Of a stretch of 64,000 nucleotides of DNA, positions 41,901 through 53,900 are shown piece by piece. The DNA lies in contig JAFMSR010000006.1 of NCBI GenBank assembly GCA_022818135.1, forward strand, positions 34,884,997 through 34,948,996. Direction: 5' to 3'. This DNA comes from Saxidomus purpurata. Its lineage: Eukaryota; Mollusca; Bivalvia; Venerida; Veneridae. The notes beneath the pieces are model-generated. The model had not been told where the DNA came from, did not search any database, and was given only the letters and a program-made list of their open reading frames with translations. A program made the position numbers and the translations under genes. Every line of letters begins with the position of its first letter. Position 1 is the stretch's first letter.

Positions 41901-44900
41901 TTTGGGCCATGCTCGAGAACTTTTCCCGATAGTGTACAACCTTAGACACTGGAAATGACAGCTATCATTTATATGTTTGGCCAGTCTTGACATATCAGCT
42001 ATAGGTCTGTATCGTACATATCTCATTAACCTCTCGTTATGACGCGACTATGACATATAAGCGGTTTCCTGGCCGTGCACGAGTTCTGTTTCCTAAGAAA
42101 ATACAATGTAGTCTACATCTTTCTTACTTATACTGCGAATGTTTCCACACGAGTCTATCACTTGCTTCAATTTTGCCGGACCAGTAAAACTGGCTGGGTC
42201 GCTGGGATCGTTGTATATTTTAGTCAGAAACCTGTATTTCGCATCATTCTGCATTATTGTATAAAGAAAAGGTCGTGTGCCGTTAGAGCTTGTTAGAGCG
42301 TTTAGTCTTTTTAATATAACGGCAAAGAATAAACTGGATCTTAAATCAGCCATTATCGTATTTTATAACGCCAACAGTTATAATAATTTTTCATTGCCAT
42401 TATCCTTATTAGTTTCACATTAATGAAGATTTTTATGATTATTGCCGTAAAAGATTTAAGAACGGTTAATGAGACAAGTAAAACAAGAAAAAAGTTTTAA
42501 AAAAGGATTGGATGGGATTTGAACTCCACTCGGAAAAGTACAGCGCAGACGACTCAGCCACTACACCATCGAGACCGATTGGAATGGAGAAGGGAAATAA
42601 GCTTATTTTACTTGTATATGCGCATATGGTCCGCCGTTCTTGTTCAATGTATACACGGTACGACCTGAAAAATAAGCTTATAATCAGAGACGCATCTTAA
42701 TAACGAATGACGATTCTTGCGCTTTACATTTTATTCACACTTGCTAACTTGCTGGTTCTTTTATTTATACCAATATATCTTCAAATATATTTACAACACT
42801 AATTCTGGCACGCTCGGCCAATTAATGTGGCCAGAGAATGCGTTATTTGGCTTGTAAGGGAGGATAGTGAACGATACGATACGCAACAGAACAGAATAGT
42901 TTTGTACCGTGGCGTGGCGAGACGCAAGTTTCTTTCAGCGTATGTTTATACCTGGACAGTATGCTATAATCCGCATCAGATACTTTATACACCCCGTTTC
43001 TTTCTGTTGTATGAAATTTCAGCGAGCGTCAATATCTGATCGGCAGTAGTCAGCACGATTACAGGGTAGTGACCAATCAAACAGTTTTGTTCTCAGCATA
43101 AACTAACGGTTAGTTGATCTAGGACTCGTGTCTTAGTTGAGCGATTTACCGAAATGTTGATCAGATAGTCCGTGATAAAACGATATATTGTCGATACTTT
43201 GGGCCATGCTCGAGAACTTTTCCTGATAAACGCTGTAACAGTATACGATCTTTGACAGCGGTAAAGTAAATAGACCATTTCGTTGCAAAAGCATTTTTTC
43301 GATAAAAGAAGTCACATGCCTGTAGAAAACAGAAAATAGTTTCAACAAATAAAAGTACGCGATTTTCGCAAGTACAGTTTGTGTATGTATAAACGTTAAT
43401 ACATGTACATAAATTTATATTTCAAATATCATTTATTGTGAAAAATAATACGTCATTTTAAAAAATACATATCATCATAACTGCATGTATTTTACCTATT
43501 AAACACATTATACTACAAGGCGCTATAAACTTTATTAGCGATTCTGCCTCAAACCACTCGTCCGCAGACGAAGATGACAAAATCGTTGAATCAATTTTGT
43601 TAGGTGGGCATCAGCACTGTCCGTATGATGGGACTGTACTTATTCTTTCTGCATCTGCTGTGTGATTTTTCTCCTTCAGCAATATGCTGGCTGGTTGAGT
43701 ATTGCCATTCTGGGAACTCGAAAGCAGTACTACTACTACTAATACCACTACTAGTACTGTCACTATAATTCTATAATTGCGATAATTAGGTGCGAATGAC
43801 ACATACAAATAAAGAGTACAGCATATTATACAACATAGTACCGGTTAAACGAGAGTAGCAATATAAATTTCACGTGTCATTTAAAGTAATTGCAATTAAT
43901 TCCGCAGCCGGTGAGATAATTGTTGTTTACATATTATAACACTGCTTTAATCACCAGTTATAAGACCACTCAGATGTTCTGTTCTGTTCCGTCATTTATA
44001 TATCGATTAAAAAATATGTATACATAGAACAGTGCAGAACAGAACAGAACTTTATTCGACGTGTACCAACATAGTACGTAGTCATACCGTATCAATTTTA
44101 TACATTACAATACAATGTCATGTTCAGCGATACAGTACAAATGTAAGTTCATTATATAAATACACAAAACACAAAATCAGATTGTACATGCACGGCCACT
44201 GTGAGGATGAGCTGTCATAGAGATCATTGAACATAAGAAAGAGATATTCTCAGTTTCGGAGATTCTTCAACGTATTTTGACAGTTTGAACATAATATTTT
44301 AAAAGGGCTATAGATTTATACATGCTTGGTCTTACGTAGTAATATTTCTTAATGTACCTTTTTTCTTATATCATAGTAACATGTACAGTAACAGTACATA
44401 CATACATACATAATCTTTATTGCATAAAACCTCATACAACGTTTATAGCAAAACAATACACAATTATCGATGAAATATATACAAATACCGTTTTATTGTC
44501 ATTACAAACATTCATTTGTCACACTATACACGTGTATAGTAACTGCATGTATACTACCTAAAAACAAGTCCGAGTATAAATGTGATATATCCGATTTAAT
44601 ATACATCCGATGTAAGTTGTTTTATTTTGCTTGCGAAACAAGTACACTGACTGATTTATTCTATTTACGGACGCTTATGTTTCTGATTTCGTCGATTTCG
44701 ATCATGCCACAGTTTTCTGTGTACAACAAACAGGTGGCCGAATTGTCCAATGGGGTACCGAACCTGGCAGTGATAGAGATTTCTCCGCGTTTGAGCAGCG
44801 GAAATGTCATGCCATTTCCATACTCGGGATCTATACTGAACAAATAGAATGCAAATCCCCGCCCCACATCAGTAGGCTTGAAGGGAATACCCCTTCCGTT

Positions 44901-47900
44901 CATGTACTTGCTAAATCTATCGTACACTTGTAGTGCGCGCACATCTCTAGTACCGTCCCCTTCTCCCCGCGAGAACAAGACATCCAGCGGTTCTGTCGGA
45001 ACGGAAACGCCATTTATGTTTAAAGATATGTATCTCAGATCCATGTTTATGAAATTGTACGGCGACCGTTTGTACGAGCCGGCGAATGCGTCGCCGTGAC
45101 AAAAGCACACTAACGCGACTCTGGGAAGTGGGTTAGATTGAATGTTGTTCCATTGAAAAACGGTTTGATTCTGGGGTACGTTACAGCATAATATCTGTCT
45201 CTTGATTATCGGATACTTCGCGGACGTGCCAGAATGTAACAGTTTATTGTGGGCTACAATTATTGCTGGGTTTATTTTCAAGCGACACACCCGTAGAAAG
45301 GCGTCTAATATTTCCACGCGATAGTTGTCGGCCGCCGGTCCCGTGTCCTCCGAACTCATGAGGCAGAATTTTGGCGAGGTTCTTTTTAGTGTTATGTCAA
45401 GTTTAATGCCATTTAACAGATATCGATTTGTCAGAAAGCAGTCGGTCAACAATGGCCCCGACAGCTCGAAGACGGCCGATTTCTCTACAATTTTGTAACG
45501 CTGAAACAGGCCCAGATTTGCGGCTCTAAGAGGCAGGACGCTGTCAAATGTGTCTGCCGTGTCCGGATAGTACATCTGGCTCGTCATGGAAGAGGCTTTC
45601 TCGTCAGAAGTAGTGTACAAGAGATTGTGAAAGAATGCTAGATACGGGTACGTATTTGCAGAATTAACAATTACACCGTTCATTTTTGTATCTATTTCGG
45701 AAAACAGAGAATGAAACATGTTATTTACCGGCGTGACAAAAGGCTCCCCCTCGGCCCCGTGAACGGGGAACCATCTCTATTCAGTATGCGACATTTAAGA
45801 TACAATGTACTCTTTGACAGGTCGGCGTAAACGTCGCCCTGTAAATTGACCTCGAAGGACAGCGGATTCAGCCCGTGGTACTGAGAAATGGGCCTAAAGT
45901 CCTCGTAATAACGTTTATAGATGGCCACTTGATTTTTCGGAATATCGAACAAATTCAACCCGTGCGGGGCGACATCATACCCGCTTTGGGAGAGAACACC
46001 GACATACTGATTTACTTTTTATCTCTTTTTCTCTTCGTGAAAATGTCCACCAGTGTTTTACGGTTAAAAGAATCTGTCCGTTTTCCGCGATTTTTACCAA
46101 TGTTATTTGTAACACCTCGTTTTACGGGTTTTCTTTTCTTGCTATTTTTTCGCTTCGTTTTCCCTTGTTTGAGAACAGATTTTTCGGCCTGCTGCAACGT
46201 TTGTTCAGTAGGAGAAACTACCTGTACAACTGCACTCTTCGCACCCGTATTGTGGTTCTTACTACTTAAAATATTACGAACGACAGGCTGCAAAAAAGTG
46301 CTGGCGGTCGACTGACTGCCACTGTTATCACCGCCGTTGTTGTTGTTGTTATTATTATTATTATTGTTATTCAAGTACTGGGTTTCTGTTTGAAAACTGA
46401 AGTTTCCGCGATTTTCTTTTTGCGTGTTTTTTTCGAAGAAGTCACTCCAGCCTTTAAAATCTGGCACATACACGTTGGAATACTGCGAGGATGCAAAATT
46501 CATTATACTGCAAACTGTCTTAATCCGTGGTTACGATTTATCCATTAAATTAATGTTAGTACCATACACACACACACACACACCCAGTGACAACGAAACA
46601 CTGTTCTCTAATGACACGTTTATGTATACATGCATATTGGTTATAGTTGGTTTTTAATCTATATACTACTTTGCAAGCTGCGGTGATAATCCTTTTGTTA
46701 CGTTTTGTGCCGAAAGCACAACAATGAGCGCCGAGTAAATCCTTTGTGTACACAAACAGTTACAGGTATATTTGACAGTGTTGTAAAACAGTAAGATATT
46801 ATAGTCATTGCGTGGTATATACGCGCGATCGTTTAATAAAATACTATTTAAGCTTTTCACCTCGGGGCTGTACCGATTTCAGTTCCGAATACGGAACGTA
46901 ACTATCAAAGTCAGGTCCGTAACCTTGCCAACGAATTAGTGCCTCTTTCTTAGACCCCTTACCTCGAACCTTTATTACGCGTTCAATTTTATACCGGGTA
47001 TCCTTTCCCTTAAGCACGGGCTGTAGCTCGGACGCGTAGAGTGCACCGACGATCGGTTTAGAACGTAGATCACGCACTTTATACATGGCTACATTGTTTC
47101 GGATAAATCTGTCGTAAACTTCGAATATTTCCTCCGAGAACTTTTGACTTAGTGCTCTGTGATCAAACAGGCCGCGCAGATGAGAAATCCTAACAGACTG
47201 TCCGAGTTTGTATTTAAAACGAGGCCCCCTTTTTACGGTTGGCAGTTTGGGTTTCACTTCGCGACTTCTCTATAGAATTCTTTTTTGTACGGCGTGTTAA
47301 TGTACAAGTCGTTCCATAACCGAGTTTCGTTCGCGGCGTTTACCTCTACCGGACTGATGCCCAGAGATCTATGTAATCTTTTATTGTACGCGTCGACGAG
47401 CTGAGGTAGCTTGTCAATATATCGGTAGGTGTTGTTGTGATGGAGATACGCAAATATGACCCGTTTAATAGTCAGCATGAATCTTTCTGCGTACCCCAGC
47501 TTTAACCGGAGGATGTGCAAATATTTGCTTTATGCCGCGCTGTTTCAGATACTGAGACATTTTCCGGTTCCGGAATTCCCCGCCCATATCGCTCCTAAGA
47601 ACCCTGCAATTTCCCATTTTTCCCAGCACCGTCCCGAGAGCTCGCAGTACAGTTTCCGCCCGTTTATTCGCGATGGCACGGACCATCGCTACGCGCGTAA
47701 ATACATCAATTACAACGAGAAGAAAATGACAGTTATCGTTATGTTTGGCCAGTCCCGACATATCGGCAAGGTCCGTATCGTACATATCGCGTATGCCTCT
47801 CGTTATGACGCGACTATATTTAAGCGGTTTCCTGATGGGCCGGCCGGTCGTGTACGAGTCCTGTTTGCTAAGAAAATTGTCCACGTATTTCCTACTTATA

Positions 47901-50900
47901 CCGTGAATGTTGCCACGCGCGTCGATCACTTGCTTCAATTTTGCCGGTCCAGTAAAACTGGCTGGGTCGCTGGGGTCGTTGTATATTTTAGTGAGATACC
48001 TGTATTTCGAGTCGTTCTGCATTATTGTATTAAGCTAAGGTTAAGGTCGCGTGCCGTTGTCTAGAGCGTGTTTGAGCGTTTAGTCTTCGAGGAACAGTCC
48101 GCTTCGTCAAAGCCCGTCAACGTGTCAAAACCGAAGGGGGACTGAAGCTGCTCGCCGGTACGTCCGTGACCGCCGGCTTTCAGATACTTTAACCTCGGCG
48201 AAGGCAGCACGTAACCGATACACGTACTCAGCAGAACCAGCCACAGGTCCTTGTCGGCGGAATCAGAAATTATCTGCGAAACCGACACGGCTACTATTCC
48301 GTATATCAATATTATCTGAGCCGCGAATGTGATACAGTTTTTAGCTGTGCGCTGACGACGGGATATAGTCGATGCTGATGTCGAGGCTGTGATCAAATTG
48401 TCGTCTGCTCGATTTTTTCTTAACAGCGAGCCGCTCGCTTCAATTGGGGAGCCCAGTTCGTAACTTTCCATTTTACAAACGGTAATAATTATTAATAATT
48501 ATAATTGTTCTACACAACGGGTACAGCCTGTCACTTTTCCCAAACACTTAATACGGACGGATCTAACGTATGATTATCAGTTAAAGCCGCCTACTTAGAA
48601 CAACGACACCTCCGCTCAATCTAAAGCACCAAAAACATTTCGCGCATCAATACCAAATACTTGCGAGACAATACACTATAATTACTTAAGCCTACTTAGA
48701 GCGATTAGTAACACCCGCCATTGTTCTCCATTTAATCTTAAGCGCACGAAACATTTCGCGCGTCAATACTAAATATTTGGACACAATACACCATTCAAAA
48801 CATTTCTATGCATTGTTTGTTTACACCTAGGTGTGAAAGTCAATGTTTACATAACACCTTAAGTGGAAGAGGAAGTGAAACCCTGCTAGCCCTCTCATTC
48901 CCTTACTACTAGTGAATTATAACATTTCCTGAAACTCTTACCTACTAAATTTCTAAAACTTGTCAATCTTTCATCAAGAAAGTAGTATTAACTTTTTATA
49001 GAAACGCTGATGAAAATTTATATAATGACAACTACACAGTGCAGATCATGACCAGACTGAACTAATTTGAAGATGATCATGATCTACACTAGTCACAAAG
49101 GCAAACTAATTTACCATCAGCAGGGTAAAAGGGTCAAGTGTTTTTTCCTAATCATTCAAGCCCTTTATAATAAAGATATTCATTTCACATAGCAATACAT
49201 GTAGGTTTTTGCTGGACTGTTCATCCCAAGGAGATGAAAGGGAGACAATCGCACCCCAGATGAAAGGGAGACAATCAGAATTTTACAGACTATAATGCAA
49301 TTGTATTATCAAACTGGAGTTTTTCAACAGAAATTGTTCAGAAATGTTATTACCCTCTAATCCAAAACATTTTATTTAAGAAAATGTCTGTTCTTTTAAA
49401 GCAGAGATATGATATACAGGTATATTCTAGTTACGGGTAAATAAGAGCCTCCGCTGTCTGTTTCTTATGTATATACACTTGCCTGTTGAGAATTCCTGAT
49501 ATTTTTTAATGAGATTTTATGAAACATGGGTACAACTGTTCAGCACAGAATTCTTACTCGTAGATGTTGCAAGAATGTTATAGCAAGTTCTGTTTAAATG
49601 TGTTTATTAAATGTTAAACTGAGCAGGGAACCAATGAAAGTACCGGGTACATTAAAGCTTTTGTTAGATTATTACCTTAGTTGTAGTCCAGTAAATGTTG
49701 TGAGAGCTTGGGTCATGTGCCATACCTTCTACAGCTGACATTGGCTTGTACAGCAAAGATGGCTTCCTGTAGAGATCAGATGTTACACAAATCATCTGAT
49801 CAGACATCAGATAGGTCTTTTCATCAAACATTACCTGTACATAATTTTTCTAATCTTGTATGATTCATAAGCTTATGTACTTAACTTGCAACATCATGGT
49901 ACAAATGCATGTTTTGTAAAAAAGGAAATAAAATAAGTCAATCAAGTATATCTGTAACACTTGTCACTTTTTATATGTCCCAGTTATACACAGGCAAGCA
50001 GTTTACTGGTAGCCTATAATTATTATCGCATATAAGACAGGCATATTCACTGATTCAACCCATATCAAAAAGCCTCTTCTGGCACCCCCATGACAGATGA
50101 ATCACATGCTGCCATGTGAATATCAGGTCATATAAGATGTAATGAATGAATAATGAAAATGCTCCGCTCCTACAAAAATGTGGTTGCGTACTGATAATGG
50201 CGAAAACAATTAATTGAAACTTACACCAATATGATATGCAAATATATCGGTCATCTGTTGGAATCAGAACATCAGTCCTTCGGAGACTTATCCATGGGCA
50301 GAAACTCAATGGGCAGGTCCCCTCCAGATGGATATTCTGATCTCAACCGCAAACACATGGCAGATATTATTCTTAGGACAGATCAGTACTGCACTACCAT
50401 CAATCTTAACACACCGCCGAAATTCTTCCCAAAGTGTTGTGTTTTCTACTCATTTTTTATAGTATTTCAGTAATATGTGCAAGCAGGCAAATCAACTAAG
50501 CAACACCAGTACTAGATCCCTATCCTACATAAGAAACTTACCAAACTATCACATAAGAAGCCAGGTCGGTACAAAGGTACGACCCCATGACCATGTGTAA
50601 GGTTTCATGCCGGCAACCTTAACCACTCTATCATGAAGGCAGGCATGCCAGGGTATAATTAGCCACTGCTAGATTTGAAATGTAAACTTGATATACCAAA
50701 CAAATGCAGAGAAAGGGAGACAACCCTCCTACATAAAAATGTCACATTTCAGAAGACAATGCAAAGTTTTGTGGATTCAAGAATTTTCATGACAGGATTT
50801 TAAGGTTTACCAAGCTATGTACAGTCATCAAAATTTAAAACTGAAAACAATTTGGCTACTGTAACAGTATTTTGTGAGAAAAAAAAACCATTAGATGTCC

Positions 50901-53900
50901 CTTGGACCAATGCGTAACTAGACCTATCACTAAATGTGATTAATACCCCCCAAAAGACCACTTTATCAACTGAAGAAATTAGTAGTAACAAAATACCTTG
51001 CAAAAAAAATAAATTAGAGTTATGGTTCTTGGCAATAACTCTGTAATTTGTCAAGGTATAGTTATGGTTCTTGTACAACCACTTCTTCTCATTGTGCATG
51101 ACCATTGTATGAAGTTGTATTTAATTCCAACCAGTAGCTTTAAAGTTATGCTCCGGACAAGGAAAATGCAACTGACAGACCGCCCGACCACTTGGACCGA
51201 CCAACCACCGGGTGACTCCTATATACCCCCCTAAACTTCATTTCAGGGGTATAAATATACCTAGAAGACTTGTGATCTAACAGAAGTACACCAGAAGCTT
51301 GTATTTGACAACTTCCCGGGGTCTTTTACTACTGTAAACCTAGAAATGTTCGCGGCGCCTTTTTTTCGCGTTGTACTGACGTCGCACATTTACGCAACTA
51401 CAAATATTCGCGTTCCATTGGTATCGTGAAATTCATGAATTTTGTCCGATATACGTCCGTCCGCCATGGTTCCGTTCGGTACCTGTTTTAGGCACAACGA
51501 ACAAAAATAACTCTTCAAAAAGGAGGCATGTCAAAACTGTAAATACAACAAACTAGGGATGTTCCGATGATCGATTATAATCGCATAATTGATCGAAAAG
51601 CTTCGAAAATTGATTTTATTTTGATAATCGATGATCGTTTTCCACATCAATGATGAAATAAATTAATGTCATTTGCTGAAGAACTGTCTATGGGAAACAC
51701 AAGAAATGAAGTACACTTACTGATTATTAATCTTTTACTAAAATTGAATGGTTTTAGAGGTATGCTTTCGGAGCTTAAAACATATACAATACGTTTTATT
51801 GATTTCGACTACTTCAAAGAAGCACACCTGTTTAGTGTCAGGAATCCAAGCTGGATTTTCCCTGTGAGAGGGAACGTTCTGTTTAACTAAACTATAAACT
51901 CCAGCTAACTGGTCAGATCTACATATTAAGTTCTCAAATTTCAGTCTTTAGAATTTCTTTAAAATCCATCAATTACATCAAGATTTCATCTTCCCTTCAG
52001 GTTTTACAAGGGCTTTTGGACCTTTACCTTTAATCAAAATTAATTTCACTATAGTCAAATGAATTGTTCTTTAAAATTTGGTAGCTTTGAAAGAAGTGCA
52101 TGGTTTTGAAATGATGATATAATATATAGTCCAAAATGTTAATTTCACACTCAATTTATTACCACAGTTGCATATGAAAGACTGTGACTGTATAAATCAA
52201 TTTGTTGTCTGATGAAAATCACTACATAGTACAACTGACAAGTGAAGTGACTGATACCGGTGTAAGTGTATAACTCTATGTTATTAAGTAAAGGAATACA
52301 CTTTCGATTATTTTCCGATTGTGAATCGAAATACCCTGTCCGATTCAATTCGATTATCGATTATGTTTGGAGTCCGATTTTACAACACTACAACAAACTG
52401 ACTAATATCGCTGATATTAGCAAATTGTCGAGGTGGAAAAAAGTTTACCTTGATGAAAAGCTAGAAACTTTCACGATTTCATCGTAAGTGGCAAGTTTGC
52501 GACTACTTAAGTTCGCGAATTGTCGCGAATTTCGCTTACTTTAAATGCGCGAAATAATTTCTAGGTTTACAGTATATCTAGATCAGCATTTTCACATTAA
52601 AGACCTTCTGATTGAATTTTCTTTCATTGTCACAGATCCTAAACCGATGTGAAGATCAACTCACTGTGGATTCTCCAACCATATCATCTGTATTGCTCGG
52701 GCAGAATCATCGTAGTAAAATACTGTCTCCTCAATACTGTCATACACAACGCAGTTCACCTCTGCATTTAGCAGTCTTTGACCTCGGTAGTCATGGTTAC
52801 CAATAAATTCTTTAGGAATGTCATAAATACCAGTCATCCCAGATACCAACAATCTCTCAACATCCTTCCTTCCTGTAATCAAAGCTGAACAGCTGTCAAA
52901 ATATCTAGCTGTTCACAAACAAATGTTTTACAAAACATTTTCACCATCAATCACTGAAGGTGAAGAAAAACCCCAGATGCTGCCTTGACCGAGTTATCCT
53001 ATTTTTTTGCTAGCTGCTTTGACAAAGTAGCCAATAAGAGCATTGCATGTGGGTGCTGAACACTTGGTTATGACTGTGTGTTAGAGAATACTTAAAAAGT
53101 TTCATTGATTCCACGCTAAAAGTTATCCAAGCACAGCATGCCGACGACATGCACAGCTAAACTTTGATTTTCAGGCAGTTGATGAGGAACAGTGCACCCA
53201 AACAAACAGCTCACGGTTAACTCTATTACATATATGGTTATTCAAGATGATGCAATGGATTCTGAAACTGGAATGGTGTCTAAATGTTGTAATTTATCTT
53301 CTTCACAATATATAGTAACAAGGCTATTTTTAACTATCATGATGTGTTTAAGGTCTATTCCTTACCACCACTGTGGATTTCATGGATAAATTTCTATGGA
53401 TGAACTTATCCACAAATTGAAATCCCCACAAATAGCATTTTTGCAGTTTCTGTAAACTTACATATATAAAATCCACAAATTCTATGTTCCAACGAAATTT
53501 CAATTTTTTTAACAACAATGAAATTTCATGCTGACATATATAGAGGTATACACAGTAAATAACTTCAAGTGTAACATACATGTAAACTCCACTTTAAAAT
53601 ACAGTTCTACTGTTCATACTTTACAACTAACTGCTGAATATGTAACAAGAAATGCGGCAATGCCGCCAAACCAGATTTTCAACAGCGCCTGTAGAAATTC
53701 TAGAATTTAATAATACATTTATTAAAAAAAAACAAGTTACAAAGTAGACATGAAATAATATATCATATCTTTTTTAAATTACCTCCAAAGATGATATGAC
53801 CTTTGACTGCCAAATCAAGTTAAAATCATGTAAACAGGATTTTCAATGTTAATGTCACTGTGACCTTGACCTTGGAGCCAGCCATGCGGAACATGCGTTC

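Larger units (their letters stand above)
31107..48910. mobile_element. Polinton/Maverick virus-like DNA transposon, 17.8 kb
   Basis: Bounded by 339-bp terminal inverted repeats beginning AGTAGTAAGG, with AG at the outer edge as usual for Polintons, and flanked by a perfect 6-bp duplication AGTGAA. Carries packaging ATPase, major capsid protein, penton-like minor capsid protein, chromodomain integrase and several small Polinton-type genes, plus an F-box gene. A protein-primed DNA polymerase B and an adenain-type protease, standard members of the set, were not found. Several genes have single frameshifts. It sits in a 33-kb intron of the LRP-like gene and downstream of the nested RING-like gene. 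Confidence 0.95.

Noticed and set aside
44470..44847. 125-codon plus-strand ORF
   Set aside because: Its second half is antisense to the capsid gene and its first half is AT-rich low-information sequence.
45875..46315. 146-codon plus-strand ORF
   Set aside because: Antisense to the capsid N-terminus and the basic protein; hydrophobic text is the complement of Lys/Arg-rich codons.
47456..48064. 202-codon plus-strand ORF
   Set aside because: Exactly antisense to the integrase and without any recognisable motif.
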